From Gallionellaceae bacterium (GTDB lineage Bacteria; Pseudomonadota; Gammaproteobacteria; Burkholderiales; Gallionellaceae): a stretch of DNA of 64,000 nt. The DNA is taken from contig DAIDMQ010000002.1 in NCBI GenBank assembly GCA_027448945.1, forward strand, positions 62,001 to 126,000. The letters are read 5' to 3'. The notes under the pieces were generated by a model. That model was not told where the DNA came from. It made no database searches and worked only from the letters and a program-made list of their open reading frames with translations. This document shows, piece by piece, positions 1-8,445 of the stretch (within the stretch, counting starts at the first letter, position 1; every line of letters starts with the position of its first letter). The position numbers were made by a program, and so were the translations under genes.

Positions 1-679
1 GAGAAGCGCTCGGCTCCATGCCGGGCTTGGGTTCCAGTTCGGCAACTTCGTTCAGTCCCAGCCAAGCATTCAAGTAGGGGAAACCTTTGTGCTGCACTAC
101 GATGGGTACGCCCTTGAGTGGTGCTGCCAGTTGTTCCCACTTAGCGATCGCTGTGCGCCACTGTTGTTCGAATGCTTTGTGGCGCTGTTGATATTGCGCA
201 GCGTGGTCTGGATCGATTTGGGCCAAGCGCTTGCTCAAGGCATCTGCGATAGGGAGGAAGTTCCGTGCATCGGTCTGGATGTGCGGGTTGCCCATTGCGT
301 GCACATCGCCATCCGCTCTATCCAAACGACCGGGAACCTCGCGCATGGTGACGTACTTCGCGGCTGAAAAATTACCGTCTGCACCGACAGCGATGGCGGG
401 ATTAGCCGATTCGCGCAATACAACCGGTATCCAACCAATCTCCAGTTCCGCGCCCGTGCAGACCAGTAATTGGGCATTGCGCGCTTTGGCGATCAAGCTG
501 GGACGCGCTTGTACCTGATGCGGATCTTGCAACGCGCCAGTGGCGGTATAAATATTGGCAAGATCACCCGCCAGTATTTGGCTAAGTGCCGCCCATTCCG
601 GCTCGCAGGCAAATACATTGATGGCTGCATGGCTGCTGCTGCTGATCAACAGCATTGCGATGAATAATAATTTTTTCAT
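1..679 (-). CDS. Periplasmic metal-binding protein of a zinc/manganese-type ABC importer (ZnuA-like), partial
   Basis: Binds a divalent metal, most likely zinc, in the periplasm and hands it to an ABC permease. The gene runs off the left edge; about 226 residues from the N-terminus are visible. It opens with a signal peptide (MKKLLFIAML, then a Ser-rich stretch ending HAA). Metal-ligand style His sites of this family are visible in DPHQVQ, GNPHIQTD and QHKGFPY. The start at 679 has GGAG about 9 bases upstream. It lies 90 bases downstream of the outer-membrane barrel gene on the same strand, so the two are probably co-transcribed, with permease and ATPase genes expected beyond the edge. The family call is firm. 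Zinc rather than manganese is inferred from context. Confidence 0.85.
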   Translation of the reverse strand, partial: MKKLLFIAMLLISSSSHAAINVFACEPEWAALSQILAGDLANIYTATGALQDPHQVQARPSLIAKARNAQLLVCTGAELEIGWIPVVLRESANPAIAVGADGNFSAAKYVTMREVPGRLDRADGDVHAMGNPHIQTDARNFLPIADALSKRLAQIDPDHAAQYQQRHKAFEQQWRTAIAKWEQLAAPLKGVPIVVQHKGFPYLNAWLGLNEVAELEPKPGMEPSAS

Positions 680-769
680 GATCGATTAACTCCTTGGCGA
701 TGTGCAATTACGATGCGTATCTTGATTTTGTCTTGAGGGCTTGTTTGCATTCGAGGTTGGGTGCAATGG

Positions 770-2032
770 CTAATAAGAATGTGCGCCATGCGCGCCCATG
801 CTCATCACGTACTGCAAGAAGATCTGGTTCTCGGGCAAGGTTTGCCTGCTGTGATCCCGGGCCAGTTGTAGGCGCAAACGCGAAAATTCGCTGGGGCTGT
901 AATCCAGCATCCATGAGGTGCGCGTGGGTTGGAAGCCGTAATTGCTGATGACATTCGCGGTATTTGCTGCGCCTACTGTTGCGCTGCCGGGATTCAATCT
1001 GTCATAGCGCAAGCCCATGCGCCAATGCGGCATGAATTGCGCCACACTCTGCGCATACCAACCGGTTTGAGTGTCGCTGTAGCTGCTGTTGGTGAGTAGG
1101 TTATAGCTCAGGGTGCCGCTTTCTTTGCGCTGGAAATACTCGCTCTGGAACTTGATGTAGCGGTCGGCGACATTACCGTTGGGGGAGTACTTCCAGACCA
1201 TATCCAAGCCAGCGGTTCTGCTCTTGCCTGTAAAGCTATTGCTGACCCCGCCAACGCTACCCAATAGATCGGGTACGCCAGTACTGATGGCATTTTGACG
1301 CTGAGTCTCGTGTAAAGATGCGCCTATGCGCCAACTGTGCTCCACGCCGATGTCATCACCTAAGTGCGCGAACAACACAGCATTACCCGCGCCATTGCGG
1401 TTGGTGTCGCTACCGGGGAAGCCGCGACCACGACCAATCTCGCCGCCTAATTCGAAAAAGCGGTCGGTGGGTGCCAGCCATTTCAATTGCAGGCCGTCTT
1501 CACCCAACTGATTGTTCCATAGGGTGGCATATACCAAGGGTTGGTCGACGAAGTCCCATGCATGCGCATGCAGGTCGTTCAGATAACCCAAACCAGAGAA
1601 ATAGCGACCGATTTTCAGGTTTACGCCTGAGCCTAGCGCATTGCTTTGTATAAAGGCATTTTCAACCGACACGCCACCGGCGGGACTGAGTGCCATGGTG
1701 GCGAAACCGCTGAATTGCGGGTCGATGTTGGCCGAGATGCCCAACTCAGATTCGCCGATATTGAAACCTTGCTGATGGCCTGGGTTGGCACTCATGGCGA
1801 AGCCAGTGGCAGGGATGGTCGGGTCTACACCCAAGCGCGCATAAGTGCCACCCAGTATCAAAGAAATCGCAGGGTTAAAGGCATTGGCGGAACTGGTGGG
1901 CGCGGCGCGTTGCTCTAACTGGGTGATGCGCTCATCAAGCGCATGCAATGTGGTGTCGTCGGCGATAGCTGCACTACAGCTTATGCTCAGCACGAATAGT
2001 AAAGAGGCACGGGTATAGATGCTTTGATACAT
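770..2032 (-). CDS. Outer-membrane beta-barrel protein of a zinc-uptake operon
   Basis: A 420-residue secreted protein: signal peptide ending in AIADD, a short N-terminal coiled coil (LHALDERITQLEQRA, about residues 26-40), then a barrel-like C-terminal part with alternating aromatic/polar strands, ending in a His-containing tail (MGAHGAHSY). It has the general form of porin O/P-like proteins often annotated as zinc-regulated outer-membrane receptors. No plug domain or TonB box is visible, so a porin-like role is likelier than a TonB receptor. The start at 2032 is chosen because GGAG sits about 9 bases upstream and a signal peptide follows directly. A longer reading frame begins 41 codons upstream but has no signal-like start. 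It lies between the small Cys/His protein and the metal-binding protein on the same strand. Confidence 0.7.
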   Translation of the reverse strand: MYQSIYTRASLLFVLSISCSAAIADDTTLHALDERITQLEQRAAPTSSANAFNPAISLILGGTYARLGVDPTIPATGFAMSANPGHQQGFNIGESELGISANIDPQFSGFATMALSPAGGVSVENAFIQSNALGSGVNLKIGRYFSGLGYLNDLHAHAWDFVDQPLVYATLWNNQLGEDGLQLKWLAPTDRFFELGGEIGRGRGFPGSDTNRNGAGNAVLFAHLGDDIGVEHSWRIGASLHETQRQNAISTGVPDLLGSVGGVSNSFTGKSRTAGLDMVWKYSPNGNVADRYIKFQSEYFQRKESGTLSYNLLTNSSYSDTQTGWYAQSVAQFMPHWRMGLRYDRLNPGSATVGAANTANVISNYGFQPTRTSWMLDYSPSEFSRLRLQLARDHSRQTLPENQIFLQYVMSMGAHGAHSY

Positions 2033-2091
2033 GGCAAAAACTCCATAAAAGCTAATCGGTCTTCGCTTGCTCGCGAAGTACAATGGGGGCT

Positions 2092-2394
2092 TTATACGGA
2101 GTAGGGCGGGGCGCGCGCGGCGAAGGCGGCAAAGGATGGGCTTGCAATGACGCATTGGATTTCCAATCCGTAAGCGTCATCATGGCTGATGGGGGATAAT
2201 GGTATTGACTTGCTACTGAGTGCGCTACCCAGTTGCGCGTAAGCCGCACATAGGTCGCAATGCTTCTCATGCGATAGCGTGGGCTTTTCGCCATGACCGT
2301 CTTGTATATGTGAAATGCCATGCGTTATCCCGCCCAGTTGCGTGAGCAACAGCGCGAAAATGAGCAGGAATCTGGTGAACAGCATGGCGAACAT
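2092..2394 (-). CDS. Small secreted His/Cys protein (DUF2946-like)
   Basis: About 100 residues. A hydrophobic N-terminal segment (MFAMLFTRFLLIFALLL) is followed by a His-rich stretch (THGISHIQDGHG) and a HCDLCAAYAQLG motif. This layout resembles the small DUF2946-type proteins found next to copper or zinc transport genes. The CxxC with neighbouring His suggests metal or heme-metal contact in the periplasm, which is inference. It is the first gene of the leftward operon and ends 59 bases before the barrel protein starts. An in-frame start further upstream exists; 2394 is preferred because the signal segment begins there, and ATG 2385 is also possible. The exact start is uncertain. Confidence 0.55.
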   Translation of the reverse strand: MFAMLFTRFLLIFALLLTQLGGITHGISHIQDGHGEKPTLSHEKHCDLCAAYAQLGSALSSKSIPLSPISHDDAYGLEIQCVIASPSFAAFAARAPPYSV

Positions 2395-2578
2395 GGCGCG
2401 CACTATAGCGAACTCCCATACTCCCTTCAATACTATGACGGAACTCCTTACAAAATCGATAGTCGGATGCATCGCTGCAAGGGCTTGAAATTGAATAAGC
2501 TGTCCCCCATGTTGTTGACCAGTTGCTGAATTTTGTATCAAAAAAACAGTAAAAAATTTACCTCTAAGGACTTCGCAA

Positions 2579-3463
2579 ATGAAACGCATCTTTTTGTTTA
2601 TTTTGACCAACCTCGCGATATTGTTCGTGATTAACATTACGTTGCGCCTGTTGGGCGTGGATAAAGTGTTGAATCAAAATGGCAGTATCAATTTCAATAA
2701 CCTGTTGATCATGTCAGCCGTCATTGGTTTTGCCGGATCGATTATTTCTTTGTTCATGTCCAAGTGGATGGCGAAGCGCTCGGTCGGTGCACAGATCATT
2801 GAAAATCCATCCGATCCCACCGAGCGCTGGTTGGTCGATACCGTTAAGCGTCAAGCGATGTCGGCAGGCATCGGGATGCCGGAAGTCGCAATCTATGATG
2901 CACCGGACGTAAATGCTTTTGCGACGGGCTGGAATCGTAACAACGCACTGGTTGCAGTGAGCACGGGCTTGCTACATAGCATGAGCAAAGATGAAGCCGA
3001 AGCAGTTCTGGCGCATGAGATCAGCCACGTTGCCAATGGAGACATGGTCACACTGACCTTGATACAAGGCGTGGTGAATACCTTCGTGGTGTTCTTTGCC
3101 AAACTGTTCGGCATCTTTGTAGATTCATTGTTGCGCGGTAAGGACGAAGAAAATCACGGCTCGGGCATCGGATCTTTTGTTGCGGAAATCGTGGCGCAAC
3201 TGGTACTGGGGGTGTTGGCCAGCATCATCGTGATGTGGTTCTCGCGTCAGCGCGAGTTCCGTGCTGATGCAGGGGGTGCATCATTGGCGGGCCGTGAAAA
3301 AATGATCTCCGCGCTGGAGCGTTTGAAAATGAATCATGAACAAGCCAGCTTGCCCAAAGAGATGGCGGCTTCCGGTATCTCCGGTGGCGGTGCGATGGGC
3401 AGATTGTTCATGACCCACCCACCGCTGGAAGAGCGTATCGCGGCTTTACGCGCGGGTCGTTAA
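2579..3463 (+). CDS. htpX: Membrane zinc metalloprotease HtpX
   Basis: An inner-membrane heat-shock protease that degrades misfolded membrane proteins. At 294 residues it has the standard length. Two N-terminal membrane segments (about 5-25 and 40-60) precede the M48 zinc site HEISH (146-150). Two more hydrophobic stretches follow (about 157-180 and 195-220), and the downstream motif FSRQREFRADAGG holds the third, glutamate ligand. The gene stands alone, divergent from the metal-uptake operon, and is closed by a strong hairpin terminator. The start is preceded by the weak Shine-Dalgarno CTAAGGA. Confidence 0.97.
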   Translation: MKRIFLFILTNLAILFVINITLRLLGVDKVLNQNGSINFNNLLIMSAVIGFAGSIISLFMSKWMAKRSVGAQIIENPSDPTERWLVDTVKRQAMSAGIGMPEVAIYDAPDVNAFATGWNRNNALVAVSTGLLHSMSKDEAEAVLAHEISHVANGDMVTLTLIQGVVNTFVVFFAKLFGIFVDSLLRGKDEENHGSGIGSFVAEIVAQLVLGVLASIIVMWFSRQREFRADAGGASLAGREKMISALERLKMNHEQASLPKEMAASGISGGGAMGRLFMTHPPLEERIAALRAGR

Positions 3464-3477
3464 ATCGCAGTCACAAT

Positions 3478-3516
3478 AAAAAGAAGCAACCCGCATTGCG
3501 GGCTTCTTCTTTTTGC
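3478..3516 (+). terminator. Rho-independent terminator after htpX
   Basis: A GC-rich hairpin with arms AAGAAGC..CCCGCA and TGCGGG.GCTTCTT sits 15 bases after the htpX stop. It is followed by a run of T (TTCTTTTT) on the plus strand and preceded by A residues, so it could work in both directions. Confidence 0.9.
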
Positions 3517-3669
3517 GTCGGATATTTTTCGTGGAAGAGCATGTTCGAGAAATTTCATTTCTGGTGATGGCTGTGTGCATGGAGCGGCCACACAACATTT
3601 TAGAATGCTGTCATTCATGAATGTGGAGTTAAAGGTCCCGCTGTAAGCCAGTCCCGGTTGAACGCAATG

Positions 3670-4243
3670 TTATACATATGCCAAAAACAAGCGGTAAGTT
3701 GAAAATAAGCCCCAGGTGAATAATGCATATGAGCTAAGACCAAGAAGAATGCAAAAAATATTGAAAACGAACCCTGCTTTGCAAGCACGCTGGCTTGGAT
3801 TGGCATAGAGCCACTGCGAAAGATATGTAAACCCAGAGGTTGTAGCGATTGCCAACACTCCTAATGAGAAAGGAAGCAGGCTTGGAGCAAAAATTGCGAC
3901 TTTCGCTGGATTAAATTGCGCCAAGTGCCCAATGAATGCAAGGAGCGCAACAGCTGCGCCACCGTTGAGCAAGAAAGAAGATTTGATTGCACCTTGACCA
4001 GCGGTAATAGCGGAACGAAACATTTCCAATTGCTGTTCATGTTGGTGTTTGTTTGCCTCAACCCAGTTCTGAAGATCTGCTTTGAATCGTTCGATTTCTA
4101 CGGGAGAAGGTTCAATTTCGGGAGAGTTTTGAACCTCATTCAAATAGGCAATGAGATTGTCGCAGTAGATTGCGGCAGTGCCCTTGGATTTAAGGTCTTC
4201 GATTATTGTCTTAAACTGGGCTGCAAATTGCTTGACGCATCAT
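3670..4243 (-). pseudogene. Small membrane protein with a probable 5' frameshift
   Basis: The frame ending at 3670 is open from 4239, with protein-like sequence throughout: a helical N-terminal half with KADLQNWVEANKHQHEQQ, then a GQGAIKSSFLLNGGAAVALL membrane segment and two more membrane regions. The only common start codon in that frame is a TTG at 4143 with no Shine-Dalgarno, although about 32 good-looking codons lie upstream of it. ATG codons at 4243 and 4240 carry an AAGGG ribosome site but lie in the neighbouring frame, which stops after ten or eleven codons. A one-base indel near 4215-4240 would restore a protein of about 190 residues. It could be a real frameshift, a sequencing error, or a TTG-started gene (3670-4143, 157 residues). 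The function is not recognised. Confidence 0.5.
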
Positions 4244-4464
4244 GTGATGCCCTTATGTATAACAGTTATTAGACCGACCCTCCGGTCAGTACCATTGAGA
4301 AAAATAGTGCGAACATATTTTTCCTTAACCCACTTGAAGTTATGAGAGCTGTCTTATTTTTGCTGTCCGCATATTAATGATAGTACGAGCAAACTTCTAT
4401 AGTCGTCCTATTGGGACGAAGTGGTCAGTTGTTTCAATAGCTAAATCTGCCAGAGCGTACACAT
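4244..4464. other. Intergenic region without a recognised gene
   Basis: An AT-rich gap between the membrane-protein gene and mlaA. It holds a short imperfect inverted repeat, GACCGA..CCGGTC, near 4272-4287, of the kind TetR-type regulators can bind, but no regulator gene is nearby. I see no RNA gene, terminator or credible coding region. Confidence 0.4.
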
Positions 4465-5199
4465 TTACTCTTTGGTGTCGGTATTGGGTGTGTCTGCGCC
4501 ATCGTCTTCGAAGTCGTCATATTTGGGTCGTGGCGGTTCACCGTCATAGACTAAATCAATGCGATGCAAGAGATATGCGTTGCGCATGAATTCGTACTTG
4601 TCGAAAGTCGCCTCTTCCATGATTTTCTCGGCATCCAATAGTTGGGCGCGGCGATTTATGCCTTTCACAATATAGAGTTCGTTGCGCGTGGCGACAGGCG
4701 TGATCTTACCTAACTGGCTGGGCACGGTATCACCAACCAAACCTGCGGAGTCACGCAGAGAGCTTGGGCCCAATACCGGGAGTACGAGGTAAGGGCCGGG
4801 TGGCATACCCCAATAGCCCAGTGTCTGACCGAAATCTTCGTTGTGTTTTTCCAGACGCGTGGTGACATCCACCAGACCCAGCATGCCGAAGGTGGAGTTG
4901 AATACCACGCGCAGACTGTCTGAAAAAGCCTGTTTGAACTTCAGTTGCAAGAGGTCGTTGAAGGTGACAACGACATCATCAAGGTTGGAGAAAAAGTTGC
5001 TGACCATGACCTTGCCCAAAGTGGGCATGGCCTTTTCATAGATTTGCGCCGTGGGTTTGGCGAGATTCTTGTCCAGCGCATCATTGAAGCTATATACGCC
5101 ACGATTGAAAGATTCATACGGGTCGGACGGATTGCTGCCGGAAGCACAGCCGCCCAGTATCAATGTCGAAATGACGAGGAGTAATTTAAGTGTACGCAT
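4465..5199 (-). CDS. mlaA: Outer-membrane lipoprotein MlaA (VacJ family)
   Basis: A component of the Mla system that removes misplaced phospholipids from the outer leaflet of the outer membrane. 244 residues. A lipoprotein signal ends in the lipobox LGGC (Cys at about 17), followed by the family signature DPYESFNRGVYSFND. The MPPGPYLVLPVLGPSS block typical of VacJ is present at about 140. The C-terminal tail is acidic (DDFEDDGADTPN). The start at 5199 gives the lipoprotein signal; the reading frame extends 12 codons further but without a signal. It is the last gene of bamD-NUDIX-mlaA, starting 7 bases after the NUDIX stop. The mlaFEDCB genes are not in this window. Confidence 0.95.
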   Translation of the reverse strand: MRTLKLLLVISTLILGGCASGSNPSDPYESFNRGVYSFNDALDKNLAKPTAQIYEKAMPTLGKVMVSNFFSNLDDVVVTFNDLLQLKFKQAFSDSLRVVFNSTFGMLGLVDVTTRLEKHNEDFGQTLGYWGMPPGPYLVLPVLGPSSLRDSAGLVGDTVPSQLGKITPVATRNELYIVKGINRRAQLLDAEKIMEEATFDKYEFMRNAYLLHRIDLVYDGEPPRPKYDDFEDDGADTPNTDTKE

Positions 5200-5206
5200 G
5201 ATGTGT

Positions 5207-5749
5207 TTAATTCGTGGGAGGTGGTCCGAGTACATCGACCATCAGGGTAAAACTGCCGGATCTACGTTCGGCAAAGTAGTGTTGCAAGCTGTAGCGTACT
5301 GGTCGGAAGGCCAGTTCATTCCAGGGAATATCCGCTTCGCTAAAAAGTTTCACTTCCAGACTTTCGATGCCGGGTGAGAAATCGAGGTCAAGCAGTTGTG
5401 CACGAAAGAAAAGGTGGACCTGATTGATGTAGGGCAAGCTGTGCATTGAGTACAAACCGTCCAGGGCGACGCGTGCGTTGGCTTCTTCTAACGTTTCGCG
5501 TATCGCCGTATCACCTGTGCTTTCACCGTTCTCCATGAAGCCGCCGGGCAATGTCCACTTGCCATAGCGGGGCTCGATAGCGCGCTTGCACAAGAGTATT
5601 TTGTCCTCCCATACAGGGATGGAGCCGATTACCAGCTTGGGATTCTCGTAATGGATGGTGTCGCATTGTGTGCATACATGGCGTGGTCGGCTATCCCCGT
5701 GGGGGATACGTAATTCGACGGCCGCACCGCAAGCGCTGCAGAACTTCAT
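5207..5749 (-). CDS. Zinc-ribbon NUDIX hydrolase
   Basis: Hydrolyses a nucleoside diphosphate linked to another group; the substrate is not predictable. 180 residues. An N-terminal zinc ribbon (CSACG at 4-8 and CTQCD at about 26-30) is followed by a NUDIX box read as GGFMENGEST...RETLEEANA, matching GX5EX7REUXEEXGU closely. The ribbon-plus-NUDIX layout resembles NudC-like and related proteins, but at this size it is a short group. Its ATG at 5749 overlaps the bamD TGA as ATGA, which fixes the start and implies translational coupling. A GTG six codons upstream is a weaker alternative. Confidence 0.88.
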   Translation of the reverse strand: MKFCSACGAAVELRIPHGDSRPRHVCTQCDTIHYENPKLVIGSIPVWEDKILLCKRAIEPRYGKWTLPGGFMENGESTGDTAIRETLEEANARVALDGLYSMHSLPYINQVHLFFRAQLLDLDFSPGIESLEVKLFSEADIPWNELAFRPVRYSLQHYFAERRSGSFTLMVDVLGPPPTN

Positions 5750-6534
5750 CTCCAGAATTGCCACCAAGATTTTTTATCGGCCGCAATTGCCGCCGCAGTA
5801 GCCGCGTCTGAGCCGCCGTTCAGATTCAACACGCGTTGTGTGTCGTCACGCAATGCCACCATACCCATCGCATCGTAGGCGCGCACCATCACCAGCAAAG
5901 CCCCGCGGGTTGCGGGGCTATTGGGATATAAAGTAATCACATCTTGTGCGCGGTTAACTGCGGCGATATTTGCGCCACGGCGCAGATAATAGTTGGCGAT
6001 ATGCAAATCGTGCTTGGCTAACTGGTTCGCCAAATATTGCATGCGCAGCTTGGCATCCGGCGTGTATTGGGAGTCGGGGAAACGCGTGATGAGTTCTTTA
6101 AATGAGTTGAACGATTCTTGGCTCAACTCGGGATCCCGGTCACTGGCACTGTTGCCATCTAAGGTGGTGAGTATGCCGGCATCGCCGGAAAAGTTGGCCA
6201 GGCCTTTCAGGTAGTAGGCGTAATCGACGTGGGGATTGTTGGGAAATTGCTTGATGAAACGGTCTGCCGCGCCAATGGCGGGTGCCGGCTCGCCCTGTTT
6301 GTAATAGGAATAAGCCATCTCCAGCATAGATTGCTGGGCATAGCGACCATAGGGGTAGCGAGATTGCAGCACTTCATACTTTTTGATGGCGGCATCGTAC
6401 GTTTTTTCGTCGAACTTGACTTTGGCCGCAGTGTAAAGAGACTCGGCAGATTCGAGTTTGTCGCTTTCAACTTTTTGGGCGGTACTACAAGCAGCTAACG
6501 TAACGATGAGGAATACAGCTAAACTATGGCGCAT
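5746..6534 (-). CDS. bamD: Outer-membrane assembly lipoprotein BamD
   Basis: An essential lipoprotein of the BAM complex that inserts beta-barrel proteins into the outer membrane (ComL in Neisseria). 262 residues with a lipoprotein signal ending in LAAC (Cys 16), then TPR-like helical repeats containing SRYPYGRYAQQSMLEMAY and RFPDSQYTPDAKLRM. It heads a three-gene operon with the NUDIX hydrolase and mlaA, so two envelope-maintenance genes are co-expressed. Its start codon overlaps the rluD start codon head to head. Confidence 0.97.
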   Translation of the reverse strand: MRHSLAVFLIVTLAACSTAQKVESDKLESAESLYTAAKVKFDEKTYDAAIKKYEVLQSRYPYGRYAQQSMLEMAYSYYKQGEPAPAIGAADRFIKQFPNNPHVDYAYYLKGLANFSGDAGILTTLDGNSASDRDPELSQESFNSFKELITRFPDSQYTPDAKLRMQYLANQLAKHDLHIANYYLRRGANIAAVNRAQDVITLYPNSPATRGALLVMVRAYDAMGMVALRDDTQRVLNLNGGSDAATAAAIAADKKSWWQFWR

Positions 6535-7561
6535 GACGAATCCAGAAAATAATTTGCGCGATTATAGCGCAATCCAGACCGGCTCTCCGCTAACGGCTAC
6601 ACCAAACGACACTCTGTATGACTTCATCGTCCCTGATGAATATGCAGGGATGCGCTTGGATCAGATATTAGTGAAGTTGCTACCCCAATACTCACGCAGC
6701 CGTTTGCAGGAATGGGTGGTGCAACAGCAGGTGCTGGTCAATGGCGCTCCTTCCTTGAGTAAAGAGAAGCTGTGGGGCGGTGAGGCGCTGAGTGTTAATC
6801 CTGTATCCCATCCTGCCGAACAGCCTTATATCGCACAAGACATCGAGTTGGACATCGTCTATGAAGATGAGGCGTTAATCGTGATTAACAAGCCGGTGGG
6901 ATTGGTCGTGCACCCTGGTAGTGGAAATTGGGAAGGGACATTACTCAATGCCTTGTTGCATTACTGCCCGCAATTGAACGATGTGCCGCGTGCGGGCATC
7001 GTGCATAGGCTGGACAAGGATACCAGCGGATTGATGGTGGTCGCCAAGACGCTGATTTCGCAGACCGCACTGGTTAGACAATTGCAGGAACGCACAGTGA
7101 AGCGTGAGTATTTGGCACTGGTGTGGGGGGAGTTGACGCGTGGCGGATTGGTTGATGCCGATATCGACCGTCACCCCAGCAACCGCGTCAAGATGGCGGT
7201 GGTGGAAGGGGGCAAGCCAGCCCTCACTCATTATGCGATAGAGCGCTCCTACCCCAGTTGCACCTTGGTACGCTGTCGTTTGGAAACGGGCCGCACGCAC
7301 CAGATTCGTGTGCATATGGCGCATCTGAAACACCCCTTGATAGGCGATGCTGTTTACATACAGGGTGGGCAAAAATGCGTGCCCTATTTACGTACGCTGC
7401 TGAATGGTTTTCCACGTCAAGCACTACATGCAACCCGCTTGGCCTTGCTGCATCCGCTAACCGAGGAGCTGATGGAGTGGCATGTGGCTATGCCGGAGGA
7501 TATGCAGCAACTATTGCGTGAATTGCAGCGTGAAGTGAAAGAATTCGAGAATAAGCCCTAG
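6533..7561 (+). CDS. rluD: 23S rRNA pseudouridine synthase RluD
   Basis: Makes pseudouridines in helix 69 of 23S rRNA. 342 residues, slightly longer than the usual 320-330 because of an N-terminal extension. An S4 RNA-binding domain occupies about residues 38-85. The catalytic motif HRLDKDTSGL places the nucleophile at Asp161, and RTHQIRVHMAHL lies downstream. The ATG at 6533 overlaps the bamD start codon (CATG), leaving no intergenic space; a later start is possible, since the first 30 residues are not conserved in this family. pgeF follows after 25 bases, a common partnership. Confidence 0.95.
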   Translation: MTNPENNLRDYSAIQTGSPLTATPNDTLYDFIVPDEYAGMRLDQILVKLLPQYSRSRLQEWVVQQQVLVNGAPSLSKEKLWGGEALSVNPVSHPAEQPYIAQDIELDIVYEDEALIVINKPVGLVVHPGSGNWEGTLLNALLHYCPQLNDVPRAGIVHRLDKDTSGLMVVAKTLISQTALVRQLQERTVKREYLALVWGELTRGGLVDADIDRHPSNRVKMAVVEGGKPALTHYAIERSYPSCTLVRCRLETGRTHQIRVHMAHLKHPLIGDAVYIQGGQKCVPYLRTLLNGFPRQALHATRLALLHPLTEELMEWHVAMPEDMQQLLRELQREVKEFENKP

Positions 7562-7586
7562 CAGCCCCTGATGAAAGAAGCACGAT

Positions 7587-8324
7587 ATGAAGCTCATCGA
7601 AACTTGTATCACGCCCGATTGGCCGGTGCCTGCGAATGTGCGCGCCATACAGACTACTCGTTCAGGTGGACTGAGTAGCAAACCATATGACAGCCTCAAC
7701 CTTGGCACGCATGTGGGAGATGTGCCCATGGTGGTGGCGCGCAATCGTATGTTGCTTAATAGCATGCTGCCCAGTGAGCCGGTGTGGATGGAACAAGTGC
7801 ATGGCAAGACCGTTGCGAGTGCGGATGCCGCCGGGTGCGCGGTGACTGCGGATGCCTGTATCGCCAGGCAGCGGGGCTCAGTTTGTGTGGTGATGACGGC
7901 TGACTGCTTGCCCATATTGCTGTGTGATCGGCAGGGTAGTGTGGTCGCCGCGATCCATGCGGGCTGGAAGGGATTGGCTGCGGGCGTAGTGGAGGCCACA
8001 GTTCACGCCATGCGCGTAGACGCCAGCCAATTGATGGCATGGTTCGGTCCTGCCATCAGTCAGGATGCATTTGAAGTGGGGGCGGAAGTGCGGGAACTGT
8101 TCGTCGCCCACGCTGTCGCCAGCGACACAGCATTCCGGCCGCAAGCCGGGGCGGGTAAATATCACGCTGATTTGTATGCCTTGGCGCGCTTGCGCTTGCA
8201 AGCGCAGGGTGTAACGCAGATATATGGCGGTGATAGATGCAGTTACCGCGAGCGCGAGACTTTTTTCTCTTACCGTAGAGATGGTGTGACAGGGCGTATG
8301 GGTACGTTCATCTGGCTGGATTGA
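7587..8324 (+). CDS. pgeF: Peptidoglycan editing factor PgeF (YfiH / multicopper-like laccase-domain protein)
   Basis: A cytoplasmic enzyme of the YfiH/LACC1 family. In E. coli it removes wrongly incorporated residues from peptidoglycan precursors; purine nucleoside phosphorylase activity is reported in relatives. 245 residues. The family metal-site residues are visible as His72 (QVHG), Cys107 (ADCLPIL) and His124 (HAGWKGL). The C-terminus carries the usual CSYRERETFFSYRRDG block. It follows rluD by 25 bases and is probably co-transcribed. Confidence 0.95.
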   Translation: MKLIETCITPDWPVPANVRAIQTTRSGGLSSKPYDSLNLGTHVGDVPMVVARNRMLLNSMLPSEPVWMEQVHGKTVASADAAGCAVTADACIARQRGSVCVVMTADCLPILLCDRQGSVVAAIHAGWKGLAAGVVEATVHAMRVDASQLMAWFGPAISQDAFEVGAEVRELFVAHAVASDTAFRPQAGAGKYHADLYALARLRLQAQGVTQIYGGDRCSYRERETFFSYRRDGVTGRMGTFIWLD

Positions 8325-8408
8325 GCGTACTTTAGTCGTCAGGGTCTAGTTGCAAAGCCGATACAGACGGGGTTGTACATGCTGAACGATATTCCGCATC
8401 CCGCATCC

Positions 8409-8417
8409 TGATATAAT
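8409..8417 (+). promoter_or_regulatory. Extended -10 promoter for the ZIP transporter
   Basis: TGATATAAT is a perfect TATAAT with an upstream TG, 29 bases before the ZIP start. No good -35 is seen at 17 bases, which the extended -10 can compensate for. Confidence 0.55.
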
Positions 8418-8445
8418 TCGTGCCCTAGTTTTTCAGAATCTTCCC

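Noticed and set aside
4272-4287. Short GACCGA..CCGGTC inverted repeat resembling a TetR-type site
   Set aside because: Only five to six bases pair with a mismatch, and no regulator gene lies nearby.
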